Positions 16,381 through 24,941 of a stretch of DNA of 64,000 nucleotides are shown here, one piece after another. Position numbers and translations under genes: made by a program. Numbering within the stretch: the stretch's first letter is position 1; each line of letters starts with the position of its first letter. Under the pieces are notes generated by a model. The model was not told where the DNA came from. It searched no databases and saw only the letters and a list, made by a program, of their open reading frames with translations. The stretch comes from Shimia_B sp039815465 (GTDB taxonomy: Bacteria; Pseudomonadota; Alphaproteobacteria; Rhodobacterales; Rhodobacteraceae), in contig JBCBZG010000016.1 of NCBI GenBank assembly GCA_039815465.1, forward strand, positions 26,729 to 90,728, written 5' to 3'.

Positions 16381-17730
16381 TTAGCAGGCGCTCATCTCGT
16401 TCTCTGAGTGCCAGCACACATGATGGTACCCTTCGATAAGCGTCTTCGCTGCCACCAGGTCTGTGTCCGTGTCTAAGTAGTCTTCCCAGCTTCCCAAATC
16501 CGCCCGAAGTCGCCGGATTTGAACCACGGTGTAGTATACAAACATCCCGGCACGGTCGACGGCTGCACCTCTTACCAAGTTGTTCAGCGTGATCGTTGCT
16601 GACATTCTTCCTGGCATGCGAGCAATTCCCTGCTGAGGCCGATTTGCCGCTTCAAACGCGACCCCCTCGTAGAAGGGTCCACCCACGGCGTCGGCAAACG
16701 GGGAAATGGCCGCACCAAAAGAGCCGGATTCCTCTGCCTTGGAAAAATTGACCGGGGTCTGGATTACGAATTTCGCCTCAGGCGAAGGCGCCTCTACAAA
16801 ATAAACGGGCTTGGCGACGTGAAAGCGCTCGACCACGTACCAAGGGGATTGCTCGAACTGAAGCCTGTGATTGTTGGTCCCTGATTCGTCCAAATACTCT
16901 GGATCGTTCACCAAAGTCCAAGGCAGGTACTCTCGCGCTTCTAGCGCAACCTCCTTCAAGGCGGGCCGTTCAATTTCGGCATCAAGCCATTTACCGTAAC
17001 CTTCTGTTACATCTGCTAAGAAGGTTTCGTCCGCAAAGCGCTGTTGTTCGCCGAAGCTGTCACTTGCTTCGCCGTAAGTCTGTTTAATGTCAGGGCAGCC
17101 GACCTCCCGGAACCAATGCTTACCACCCGCCGCCGTCTGAGGGGTAAGAACACCCTCTTGAAATGTGAGGTATTGAGCTTCCCGTTCGCTTGGATTTTGG
17201 ACTTGGATGGTATTGGCAAACTCTGATGACAAAGGCTCAATCCCAAACAACTGAGTCCAAGCGTTTTTACTTGTGGGCGATTCTGCGGGTATTGTCTTCA
17301 GCCCAATCAAACGCTTCCTTCCGCCTAGGTTACTAATAGAGGAACCAAAGCTCACAATATTCGCGCCTGGCTCAGCCCCGCTTTGAATGGTCGTCCAGAT
17401 CAAGGACTCGTCGTCATACTTGTCTAAAATATCCTCAATAAATCCTTCCTTGGCTTTCACAGACTCAACGGGCTTCACATAGAAGTGTTGTCGGTCGGGA
17501 TCATTGCTTCGCCCTGGATACTCTCCGTAATACACGTTCTGCGGATCATCATCGTCCAGATCGTCAATCATCCAATACGATCTATCACTCTCGTTGTTGT
17601 AAATCCTGAATTTGCAACCCATCCCAAGCCGCTCTTTGAAATCCAAGCGGTCCTGCGCGACCGCAGGTGCGGCGAATTGAGTTGTGAGCACAATGGCGGC
17701 TCCAACGAGCCCCCCGATGACGTTTTTCAT
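16381..17730 (-). CDS. Exported protein of unknown family, paralog B (449 aa)
   Basis: A 449-residue protein with a signal peptide (MKNVIGGLVGAAIVLTTQFA, cleavage probably after AVAQ or nearby). I do not recognise the family. It is a clear paralog of the 449-residue protein at 17853-19202: shared blocks are GC(K/R)FRIYN, YPG(R/Q)SN, RQHFYVKPVE, FREVGCP, EYLPWT, DP(E/D)Y and GYxxxCW. Four cysteines are shared (in GCKFRIYN, REVGCP, VCW and the extreme C-terminus), suggesting two disulfides in the periplasm or outside the cell. The start ATG at 17730 gives the signal peptide; an upstream alternative at 17763 does not. It has its own 21-bp upstream motif and its own terminator. Confidence 0.8.
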   Translation of the reverse strand: MKNVIGGLVGAAIVLTTQFAAPAVAQDRLDFKERLGMGCKFRIYNNESDRSYWMIDDLDDDDPQNVYYGEYPGRSNDPDRQHFYVKPVESVKAKEGFIEDILDKYDDESLIWTTIQSGAEPGANIVSFGSSISNLGGRKRLIGLKTIPAESPTSKNAWTQLFGIEPLSSEFANTIQVQNPSEREAQYLTFQEGVLTPQTAAGGKHWFREVGCPDIKQTYGEASDSFGEQQRFADETFLADVTEGYGKWLDAEIERPALKEVALEAREYLPWTLVNDPEYLDESGTNNHRLQFEQSPWYVVERFHVAKPVYFVEAPSPEAKFVIQTPVNFSKAEESGSFGAAISPFADAVGGPFYEGVAFEAANRPQQGIARMPGRMSATITLNNLVRGAAVDRAGMFVYYTVVQIRRLRADLGSWEDYLDTDTDLVAAKTLIEGYHHVCWHSENEMSAC

Positions 17731-17790
17731 AGCGATACCAACCCCCTGTTTGTCAGTCCGCAATCAGGATGCGTCGGATTATCTGCGGCT

Positions 17791-17811
17791 CCAATCATCC
17801 TTTAGAATGAG
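17791..17811 (-). promoter_or_regulatory. Shared 21-bp regulatory motif, copy B
   Basis: On the minus strand: CTCATTCT, AAA, GGATGATTGG. It begins right after the terminator of the preceding gene and ends 60 bases before the ATG at 17730. CATTC and GGATG form an imperfect dyad. The same motif at almost the same distance precedes the genes at 19202 and 22670. Confidence 0.7.
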
Positions 17812-17813
17812 GT

Positions 17814-17839
17814 GGGCGGTCTGCCATTCGAGACCGCCC
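17814..17839 (-). terminator. Terminator of the 449-residue exported protein gene (copy A)
   Basis: GGGCGGTCT at 17814-17822 pairs perfectly with AGACCGCCC at 17831-17839 around an 8-base loop, 13 bases past the stop at 17853. No long T-run follows on the minus strand, so efficiency is uncertain. It isolates this gene from the next unit, whose regulatory motif starts two bases later. Confidence 0.65.
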
Positions 17840-17852
17840 TGCCTGCCAATGT

Positions 17853-19202
17853 CTATTTGCAGATTGCAGGGTCTTCGCCTTCGGCCCAGCACAGGTCACG
17901 GTAACCATCGACCCACGCAAAGGAGGCAACGATGCCGTCCGTCGCGTCGAGGTCGATCACCCCACCTTCAAATCCCGTTGGGGTGTTTTGTTTGCGAAGC
18001 TGAATTATCGTGGAAAAGGCGATCTTGGCCCGATGTTGCGCGACCTCAGTGGTGTTTTCATAGTCACCGGTTTCGAATGACAGCGCGCGTTCCATTCCTT
18101 TCCGGTCAGCGTTTCGCATATTTCTGACGTCGTACGCGATGTCTGCGGCCGTGCCTAATTCATATCTGGCTTGCACCGTTGAGACGGATTTTAGGAAATC
18201 TCTATGAGACTCAACGGTGGTGAACGGGACTTCACCCTTGGTAGAGCGGGTTTTCTGGCCGGCGGGGATGACCTCGGAATGGACCACTTTGGCGGTATGG
18301 AGTTGCTCCACGATGTACCAAGGGTCGCCCTTGAACTGCGCCTTGTGCTGGTTCCCGCCGTGTTTGGCGCGATAGTCGGGGTCATCCACGTAGGTCCATG
18401 GCAAATATTCGCGGCCCACGACAGTGCTAAGGGCGGCGTTTTCTGAACTTTCCGGTCCTACGAGCGTCTGAAAGTCATCTGTTTCCCGAGCCAACTGATT
18501 GCCTTTGAGCCAAGAAGAATGTTGGCTGCCAGAATTCCGGAAAATACCTCCGCGGCTCATATCGAGCTCGGGACACCCGACTTCACGAAAATAGAAGGTT
18601 TGCTGCTGCCCAAGAGACTTTTTTAGTGTCTCCAGGTAGTTGTCGTCTTCCAGCCCCGTCACATAATGCGCAGCAGCCCATTGCGGGTGCGTTTGCCGGA
18701 TCATTGTCTTGTTTGCAGAGTGGCTTTCCACAGCAAAGATTTGAGCCCAAATATCGCTATGGTTCGCCCCGAGCCACGTCTGTGTCGTGTATCCGGAGTT
18801 GCGGCTGCCCCACTCTCTGGTCACATAGGTTTGCGGGCCTTCACCGCTGCGTTGGATGGTCACGAAAATGCCGTAGTCGTAACTATAACCATCAACCACC
18901 TCCTCGACCTCTTTGCTATCAAGCATCCGCGCCTCAACGGGTTTGACATAGAAGTGCTGCCGAGACGGGGTGTTCGACTGCCCTGGATATTTCGCGTACT
19001 TGATGTGGTGCACCCAGTCTTCAAGGTTATCGACCGTCCAGTAGGATTTCTTATCAGACTCATTGTAGATCCTGAATCGACACCCCAGCGCGAGACGTTT
19101 GTCGAAATCTATACGGCTTTGGGCATGCGCCGGTGATGGGGCGGTGAACTGAGTTGCAGCGATAGTGAGGGCGCCAACGAGAGCGCCGATTGCCAACTTC
19201 AT
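17853..19202 (-). CDS. Exported protein of unknown family, paralog A (449 aa)
   Basis: A 449-residue protein, exactly as long as its paralog at 16381-17730, with a signal peptide (MKLAIGALVGALTIAATQFT, cleavage probably after AHAQ). The mature part opens with RIDFDKRLALGCRFRIYN. Conserved blocks include SRQHFYVKPVEAR, FREVGCPELD, EYLPWTYVDDPDY and a C-terminal GYRDLCWAEGEDPAICK. The four cysteines match those of the paralog. No catalytic motif stands out. I chose ATG at 19202 for the signal peptide; the frame is open to 19271 across the regulatory motif. Monocistronic by its own motif upstream and hairpin downstream. Confidence 0.8.
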   Translation of the reverse strand: MKLAIGALVGALTIAATQFTAPSPAHAQSRIDFDKRLALGCRFRIYNESDKKSYWTVDNLEDWVHHIKYAKYPGQSNTPSRQHFYVKPVEARMLDSKEVEEVVDGYSYDYGIFVTIQRSGEGPQTYVTREWGSRNSGYTTQTWLGANHSDIWAQIFAVESHSANKTMIRQTHPQWAAAHYVTGLEDDNYLETLKKSLGQQQTFYFREVGCPELDMSRGGIFRNSGSQHSSWLKGNQLARETDDFQTLVGPESSENAALSTVVGREYLPWTYVDDPDYRAKHGGNQHKAQFKGDPWYIVEQLHTAKVVHSEVIPAGQKTRSTKGEVPFTTVESHRDFLKSVSTVQARYELGTAADIAYDVRNMRNADRKGMERALSFETGDYENTTEVAQHRAKIAFSTIIQLRKQNTPTGFEGGVIDLDATDGIVASFAWVDGYRDLCWAEGEDPAICK

Positions 19203-19263
19203 TGCGAGATCCAATCTGTGACATTTAGGGTTGGCATGATGATGAGACGGCGATCTGCGGGTG

Positions 19264-19284
19264 CCAATCATCCAATAGAATGAG
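19264..19284 (-). promoter_or_regulatory. Shared 21-bp regulatory motif, copy A
   Basis: On the minus strand: CTCATTCT, ATT, GGATGATTGG, ending 61 bases before the ATG at 19202. It lies in the 103-base gap after the binding-protein gene. Eighteen of 21 positions equal the copy at 17791-17811, although the surrounding DNA is not similar. Confidence 0.7.
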
Positions 19285-19305
19285 GCGCCGGCCAGCAGGA
19301 GGCGG

Positions 19306-20109
19306 TCACAGCAATCGCGGTGTCCGGACCAAAGTAGACGACGCGTGTTGTTGCAATAGGAGTGGCCAACGCGAGCTGTTCAGATAGCTGGTCAAAGCGG
19401 CATTCAATCGATTGCGGTCCACCGTCGCACCGACGATATTCGACATCGCCGCGCCGAGGCCAACCTGGCCCACCGCTAGGCCGGTCTCACGCAGATACAG
19501 CATGACGCCTTCGGCTTGTAATTCGTGCATCACCTTTATTCCGCCAACGATTGCGACATCGATATTATCGATCAGCAGATCTCGGATCGTTTCGGCATCG
19601 GTCGCGTTGCGCTTAATTGACTCGGCTAAGTCGAGCGGCAAGGATCTGTAGAAAAACCCAAGGCGCCCACCCAATCTGACCTTCGACAGATCCTCGATGC
19701 TCTGAATAGGAACTTCGTAGTCACGGCGAACAAGCAGGACCGAGTATTCTTGCACCACTGGATCGAGATACGTCGCGCGAGCGCCCCGTCCCCCAACGGG
19801 CGTCATAACGAGGCCACCGTCGAGGGACCCATTTTCCACCGACCGATAGATGTTATCCAGTTGCATTTGGACGAACTCAAGCGAGTACTTCGATTGCGAA
19901 AACGCATATTTGACAGGATCTGCAATAATGCCTTCTGCGCGGGCGCCTCGCATTCTCGCAAATGGATATGCGTTCGGAACACCCACCCGGAGGCTTCGGT
20001 TCCGGGCGAGTGCTGGCGCAGCGAGTGCGATCACGCCCCCCGCTAGAACGGAGCGGCGGCTGATTTTGGGTGCCGCCGAGGTCGCTGATGCAAGCTTCTG
20101 TTTATTCAT
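19306..20109 (-). CDS. Tat-exported substrate-binding-like protein
   Basis: A 267-residue protein with a twin-arginine signal (ISRRSVLAGGVIALAAPALA) and a domain resembling family 3 periplasmic binding proteins (amino-acid type). It starts with SLRVGVPNAYPFARM and includes DNIYRSVENGSLDGGLVMTP, a DPVVQEYSVLLVRR stretch and LRETGLAVGQVGLG. No transporter permease is nearby, so it is an orphan binding protein, perhaps a sensor or an accessory of the secretin unit. Its ATG at 20109 overlaps the end of the pentapeptide gene by eight bases, which puts it in one operon with that gene and the secretin. The ligand is unknown. Confidence 0.7.
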   Translation of the reverse strand: MNKQKLASATSAAPKISRRSVLAGGVIALAAPALARNRSLRVGVPNAYPFARMRGARAEGIIADPVKYAFSQSKYSLEFVQMQLDNIYRSVENGSLDGGLVMTPVGGRGARATYLDPVVQEYSVLLVRRDYEVPIQSIEDLSKVRLGGRLGFFYRSLPLDLAESIKRNATDAETIRDLLIDNIDVAIVGGIKVMHELQAEGVMLYLRETGLAVGQVGLGAAMSNIVGATVDRNRLNAALTSYLNSSRWPLLLQQHASSTLVRTPRLL

Positions 20110-20932
20110 TGCAAAGACCGCCGGTCGTCGTTCTTGTTAAACAGCCCTTCGTTGCAATAGGCGTGTCTTGCAGCCGAGCCCCGCGGAAATCCGCACCGGA
20201 AAGCGCGGCTTTATCGAATGTGGAACTGACGATGGCCGCCCGCGCAAATTTAGCATGGCGTAAATCAGCATCGCGGAAATTCGTTCGAATGATCTGAGCC
20301 CCGACGAGGGTGGCTTTCTCCAAAACAGCGCCTCTGAACAACGCACCGGTGAGATCGGCCCCTGTCAAATCCGCTCCTCTCAAATCAGCGCCGGAGAAAT
20401 CCACGTCCCGCAGGCGCGCGTTGCGGAAATTGGCGTTTTGCAACACAGCGTTCGAAAAATCCGCTCCGTCGGCGACAACGCTGTCTAAGTTGGCACCAGA
20501 CAGGTCCGCAGAAATGAGCACCGTCCGCCGCAATATCGCATGCTGAAAATCGGAGTTCTGCGCAGTAATGTTCGTAAGGCGCGCATCCTGAAAAGACGCC
20601 CGTTGCATTCGAGCGCTTTCGAGCAGAGCGTTCCTCAGGTCTGCACCATCCAAATCGGCCCACTCAAACTTTGCAAAGGTCCCGGACATACTGCGAAGGT
20701 TGGCATCCTCGAACACGGACCAGGTGGCGTTCACGTTGAACATGTATGCCCCTTCGATATCCACAGCCGAAAAGTTTTTTCGGCCGAGATTTGCATAGCG
20801 GAAATCACACTGGTGGCAGGTGCTTCCAACGGCCAGATCGTCCGCAGACTGCGTGCTGTAGGGCGCCTTGGCGGTGCAGGCCTGCAAAGCCAGCGCCACA
20901 ATGCACAGGATCGCCTTAGAAATATATCGCAT
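20102..20932 (-). CDS. Pentapeptide-repeat lipoprotein
   Basis: A 276-residue lipoprotein: MRYISKAILCIVALALQACT has a lipobox LQAC with Cys19 as lipidation site. After a CHQC pair near residue 40, almost the whole mature protein is pentapeptide repeats of the A(D/N)LxX type, for example GADLRNALLESARMQRASF and LRGADLTGADLTGALFRGA, which fold as a right-handed quadrilateral helix. About 35-40 repeats fit. The protein is probably anchored in the outer membrane facing the periplasm. Its start lies 17 bases inside the end of the secretin gene. Pentapeptide proteins often bind or scaffold other proteins; the partner here is unknown. Confidence 0.85.
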   Translation of the reverse strand: MRYISKAILCIVALALQACTAKAPYSTQSADDLAVGSTCHQCDFRYANLGRKNFSAVDIEGAYMFNVNATWSVFEDANLRSMSGTFAKFEWADLDGADLRNALLESARMQRASFQDARLTNITAQNSDFQHAILRRTVLISADLSGANLDSVVADGADFSNAVLQNANFRNARLRDVDFSGADLRGADLTGADLTGALFRGAVLEKATLVGAQIIRTNFRDADLRHAKFARAAIVSSTFDKAALSGADFRGARLQDTPIATKGCLTRTTTGGLCNE

Positions 20933-22670
20933 TCAAGATCTCTCCCGCGCGCCACTCGACAGTGTCGGGGGTCGTCCAGCTTTCTAGGGCAACGTCACCG
21001 GTTCGAAACTCCCGGTAGAGTTGGTTGCTTTGCAAATGCGCAAAGATTGACGCCCAGTTTGGGTAAGGTCTGAACCAGTCGGAATAGCGCGCTTGCAGTT
21101 GGCTTAGGTCGCTGCCCGCGCCCCCGCCTGCCAAAGCCGCGCCGGGGCGATAGACGTAATTCGGCTCTCTCGGCGTAAGGAGGATCAAAACGCTTCTTTG
21201 GAAATCCCGCTGCACCTTCCGTTTGAAGCCGTATTGGACCAGCGGGATGTTTTGCAGAATTGGAACGCCGTCGCTGGCTTCTTCTGTTTCGCGTTCGCTG
21301 AGCCCGCCGAGGATCAATGTCTCCCCCACGGCGATATCAACCGTTGCGCTGACTTCGACCTTGGATGTTTCGAGACGAAACTCGAATTCGATGTCGCTGT
21401 CTGGGGCCTTAAGAAAGGTCCGCATCACCTCAACGGTCAAGAGAACGCGCCCATCCTGGATCTCGAGCGGCACGAGCGACAGCGAAACACCGATGTCGTC
21501 TTCGATTTCGATCGTATCCTCACCCGCGGTTGCGCCAGCGAGCACTTTGGACCCGGAAAAGAAGCGGGACTCTTCACCCTCCAGCGCCACGAGGGTGGGC
21601 TTTGCGAGAATTTCGTTTCGTGACCCGAATGCGTTGGCAATGTTCAACGAATAGTCGATCCCGGGGGAGGTGACGTTCCTGATAATCTCCCGTGTTGACG
21701 AGCTTCGCGAGGGATCGTCGTAGTCGATGGATCGTTCAGCCGTATCACTCGCGCTGAAATTGATCCTAAGCCCGTTGAGCAGGTTTACGCCGCGGCTCGA
21801 ACTTACGTCGTCTTCGGTTGCGATGATGACGACGTCAAGGATGGTCATTGGGGACGCGGGCCGGTCCTGCGTGGATATACGGGCATCCAAGGACACGCTG
21901 TTCCCGCCGTGGTGTAGGACCTGCCAATCGTTCACGCGTCGCGCCGTTGTTGTCGAAAGCGTCGACGATAGGTCTTGGGCGACCTCTCTGGCATGATCAA
22001 AGTCGCCCAAGGCGGCAGATACATATGCTCTCAACACGAGCTCCTGGCCGGACAGCGGGGACTGTCGGGCCAGCCCGGTTAAAGCCGCGTCTGCGCTGAC
22101 AGGATCAGCGGACATGTACGAGGCGGCCGCTAAGCTAAAGAGCGCTTCACGATCGTCCGACTTGAGCAACACCGCCCGCGCGAACGCTTGCTGGGCCGCA
22201 GCATAGTTTTTGGCCGCAAAGAGCGCGTGACCTAAAAGAAAGGCTGTCGTCTGGCGCGTGGGATCTAACCGTTCTGAGATCGATAGCGCCTCAATCGCCT
22301 GCTCAAGATCTGGGCTGTGTCTTGAAGCGAAAAAGCGATCTAGGAGCACCGCGCCATGTAGACCGTGGAGCCCCGCGTTGTCCGTGCTTCGTTTTAAAGC
22401 AGCCCGGAGAGCTTGATCCGCTACGTCGCTTTTGCCGACACGTTTTGCGCTCGCAAAGCTCATGAGGGTGGCCTTGAGCTCCCCATCCGGTTTTGCGGCC
22501 AGCAACTTAGAAAAGGCTTTGTCAAAGTTCCCGTTGGTTGCGCTTTGCGAAACGCCTGCGTGGCTGCTGCCCGCTGGCGCAGCAAAATTGATCGCCTCCA
22601 CCGACTGGCACCCGGCCACACCAAGGCCTGCAAGTGTCAATGCAAACAGAAGGTTAATGCGTCTGATCAC
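20916..22670 (-). CDS. TPR-containing secretin lipoprotein (type II/III secretin family)
   Basis: A 584-residue outer-membrane protein. With the GTG start at 22670 it opens with a lipoprotein signal (VIRRINLLFALTLAGLGVAG, then Cys21). Residues about 60-250 are TPR-like helices (QTTAFLLGHALFAAKNYAAA, QQAFARAVLLKSDDREALFS). The C-terminal half is a secretin domain: NEILAKPTLVALEGEESRFF, SLVPLEIQDGRVLLTVEV, VAVGETLILGGLSERE-like text (VDIAVGETLILGGL) and VPILQNIPLVQYGFKRK. No N0/N1 domains or lipoprotein pilotin are obvious. Secretins form the outer-membrane channel of type II, III and IV-pilus systems, but no such genes are nearby. First gene of a three-gene operon. Confidence 0.85.
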   Translation of the reverse strand: MIRRINLLFALTLAGLGVAGCQSVEAINFAAPAGSSHAGVSQSATNGNFDKAFSKLLAAKPDGELKATLMSFASAKRVGKSDVADQALRAALKRSTDNAGLHGLHGAVLLDRFFASRHSPDLEQAIEALSISERLDPTRQTTAFLLGHALFAAKNYAAAQQAFARAVLLKSDDREALFSLAAASYMSADPVSADAALTGLARQSPLSGQELVLRAYVSAALGDFDHAREVAQDLSSTLSTTTARRVNDWQVLHHGGNSVSLDARISTQDRPASPMTILDVVIIATEDDVSSSRGVNLLNGLRINFSASDTAERSIDYDDPSRSSSTREIIRNVTSPGIDYSLNIANAFGSRNEILAKPTLVALEGEESRFFSGSKVLAGATAGEDTIEIEDDIGVSLSLVPLEIQDGRVLLTVEVMRTFLKAPDSDIEFEFRLETSKVEVSATVDIAVGETLILGGLSERETEEASDGVPILQNIPLVQYGFKRKVQRDFQRSVLILLTPREPNYVYRPGAALAGGGAGSDLSQLQARYSDWFRPYPNWASIFAHLQSNQLYREFRTGDVALESWTTPDTVEWRAGEILNAIYF

Positions 22671-22722
22671 GGCATGCCCCCAACATGGTCCCAGCTTTGT
22701 TTGCCAGAGCTCACAGGCAATC

Positions 22723-22743
22723 CCAATCATCCGAAAGGATGAG
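22723..22743 (-). promoter_or_regulatory. Shared 21-bp regulatory motif, copy at secretin operon
   Basis: On the minus strand: CTCATCCT, TTC, GGATGATTGG, ending 52 bases before the GTG at 22670. In this copy CATCC and GGATG form a perfect 5-bp dyad separated by four bases. It lies in the divergent region shared with the SulP-type gene, so it could act on both. Confidence 0.7.
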
Positions 22744-22932
22744 AGAACTCGCATCTCGCAGCCGCTACGGTTGCGCCGAAACCTAGGTCTGGAGCCCGTC
22801 CCTCAATGGTGAATGCCTCAAGCTGGCTGCCGTCCGATGGCGAGGATAGGCATCTTGGAAAGCTCGGTCCGGTTCTAGGCTCGGGGCGACTTGGCTCTTT
22901 GGCATTCGTGGAAAATTCATGACGCTCAGAAG

Positions 22933-24939
22933 ATGCCGAGCCGCAATCTGTCACGGCACAGCGCCGTCAAGTCGCTCGAACGGCCCCGGCGATCGATGAT
23001 ATCTTTGCGGCCGTACCTTCAACATCTCGACGCCCTTGGCGTGGCTGTCCTGACAGTGCTCGCGGCGGCCGCTTTTGCAAAGTTGAGCACACCAGGCCGC
23101 CTACAAGACGCGTTTGTCTTGTTCCTATATGCTGGCGTGCTCGGCAACGGTTTGATGCTTCTGACAACAGGCCTGACCGGGCGGCATCAAAGCCATGTCG
23201 CGACATCTCAAGAAAAGGCGGCGCTCTTTCTCTTTCCGTTTGCGACAAGTCTATCGGCCGGAACGCTGCCACTTGATACGGCTGCCGGAACCCTTTTGGC
23301 GGCCTATGTCGTGGTCGCCTTACTCAGCGGGCTCTTTTGCGTGTTGCTTGCGCAGCTGAACGCTGAGCGTTTTCTGAACTACCTCCCGGGGTCTGTGGTG
23401 CGAGGGCTCTTTGCTGCGGTCGGCAGCGGGCTGGTAGTGACGGCCTTGCGCTTGTCCTATGGCGCCGACGCTGGTTCGTCGATCGTTGCGGCACTTGCGG
23501 CACTCGCTGTGGCGGCGGTGTTCTGGGGCGCATTCCTGTCTCGCATCTCACTTTTGTGGCCGGTGGCGGTTGTCTTTGCGGCTGCGGTTGCGTTTCCGCT
23601 TGCTGGTGGCGCGTGGCCGCCAGGGTGGCTGCTCCTCGACACGGCGCACAGCGTGACTTTTGCGCCGACCCTATCCGTGTCAGCCTTGCTCGACGCAGCG
23701 CCGGAGATCTTGTCGGCGGCTTGCATTACGGCCGTCGCAGCGGTTGGGGGTGTTGCCCTTTTCTCCGGGCACGGCGTACGCAATCGCGAGTTGCGTGCCA
23801 TAGGCTTTGGAAACCTCGCCGCGGCCTGCGTGGGAGGGGCGTCAGGACACACGGCGGCGGGCCCATCACAGATGTTTGTGGGAAAGTCCACCACGCCTAA
23901 ACCGGCCATAGTGATTGGCGTGGCTGTCCTGATGCTGGCGTTTGTATCTCCCGTCTTGGCGCGCAGTACGCCTGTTCCCTTGGCATACGGGTTCCTCATT
24001 TTTCTTGGCCTGATCTTGCTGAACGGCACCGTGGTTAAGCCATGGCGCATGATGCGGCCCGGGGACCGCGCTGTTGCGCTTGTTATGGCGGGCTCTGCGC
24101 CTATCGTTGGGCTGCCTGCCACACTTGGGATTGGGTTGCTCTCGGCTTTGGCGCTCTTGATCGTTCGTGCCGCCCAACTCGATCCAGTCGCCGCGCAAGG
24201 GCTTGGCGTGTCGTCAATTAGCAATGCGCGCCGTCCTGCGACCCATGCACAGATACTCGACAAGGCAACTCCAGAGCTCGCTTTCGTGCAGTTGCGAGGG
24301 TATCTGGTCTTTGCCCATCGAGACCGCCTCTCAAAGGAGGCGGAGAGCTTAAGGCTCCAAGGAAGACCCAAAAGGCTCGTCTTGGATGTGTCAGATGTCA
24401 CCGGCTTTGATCTGCATCCTGATGAGATCATTGCCGCATTCTTAGAATGCCTTGGCCCAGAGTTGGAGCTCTACATCGCCTCCAAAACCCGTTGGGATGC
24501 TCCAGAACACGTACGGTTTTTCGCCACGGCCCAAGACGCGGCATTTCACGCGGAGGAGGCATGCCTCGCAAATTCCGTAAAGGAGCCCGCCGCGGATCTG
24601 CCGCCATCTTTGAAAGCTTTGGCGGAGTTTGGCGAGGTTAGGAAGCTTTCCCCCGGCGATACCATCATCGCTGACAAGGCGCGCGCGGATACCCTGTTCT
24701 TTCTGGCGACGGGGATCGCGCGCATAGATCGCGATGGCCGTACACAGGGGTTCGCGAGCGCCGGGGTGTTCCTGGGCGAAGCCGCCCTGTTCCCAGGATC
24801 GATGCGCACTGCCGACGTCATTGCCTCCACAAACGTTACGGTCTGGGCTTGGTCGCAGGACGTGTTGGACACCTTACCCGATGCCCTGCGCAGCGACTTG
24901 TACCAGCGCATCCTCAAAGAGACTTTATATCGGAGCTAG
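22933..24939 (+). CDS. SulP-like membrane protein with STAS and cyclic-nucleotide-binding domains
   Basis: A protein of about 668 residues. Roughly the first 400 form a SulP-like (SLC26-type) membrane domain of about ten or more helices (LPGSVVRGLFAAVGSGLVVT, GHTAAGPSQMFVGKST). A STAS domain follows (LRGYLVFAHRDRLSKEAESL, KRLVLDVSDVTGFD), then a C-terminal cNMP-binding domain (FGEVRKLSPGDTIIADKARA, SAGVFLGEAALFPGSMRTAD with the FLGE and R-T-A phosphate-binding cassette residues). SulP proteins carry inorganic anions or bicarbonate. The start is uncertain: TTG at 22891, ATG at 22933 or ATG at 22996. The next gene, an adenylate cyclase, starts two bases after the stop, so cAMP is the natural ligand. 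Confidence 0.82.
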   Translation: MPSRNLSRHSAVKSLERPRRSMISLRPYLQHLDALGVAVLTVLAAAAFAKLSTPGRLQDAFVLFLYAGVLGNGLMLLTTGLTGRHQSHVATSQEKAALFLFPFATSLSAGTLPLDTAAGTLLAAYVVVALLSGLFCVLLAQLNAERFLNYLPGSVVRGLFAAVGSGLVVTALRLSYGADAGSSIVAALAALAVAAVFWGAFLSRISLLWPVAVVFAAAVAFPLAGGAWPPGWLLLDTAHSVTFAPTLSVSALLDAAPEILSAACITAVAAVGGVALFSGHGVRNRELRAIGFGNLAAACVGGASGHTAAGPSQMFVGKSTTPKPAIVIGVAVLMLAFVSPVLARSTPVPLAYGFLIFLGLILLNGTVVKPWRMMRPGDRAVALVMAGSAPIVGLPATLGIGLLSALALLIVRAAQLDPVAAQGLGVSSISNARRPATHAQILDKATPELAFVQLRGYLVFAHRDRLSKEAESLRLQGRPKRLVLDVSDVTGFDLHPDEIIAAFLECLGPELELYIASKTRWDAPEHVRFFATAQDAAFHAEEACLANSVKEPAADLPPSLKALAEFGEVRKLSPGDTIIADKARADTLFFLATGIARIDRDGRTQGFASAGVFLGEAALFPGSMRTADVIASTNVTVWAWSQDVLDTLPDALRSDLYQRILKETLYRS

Positions 24940-24941
24940 TC

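Noticed and set aside
20916..22670. A complete type II secretion or type IV pilus locus around the secretin
   Set aside because: No ATPase, platform protein, prepilin or peptidase gene was found anywhere between 11 and 29 kb.
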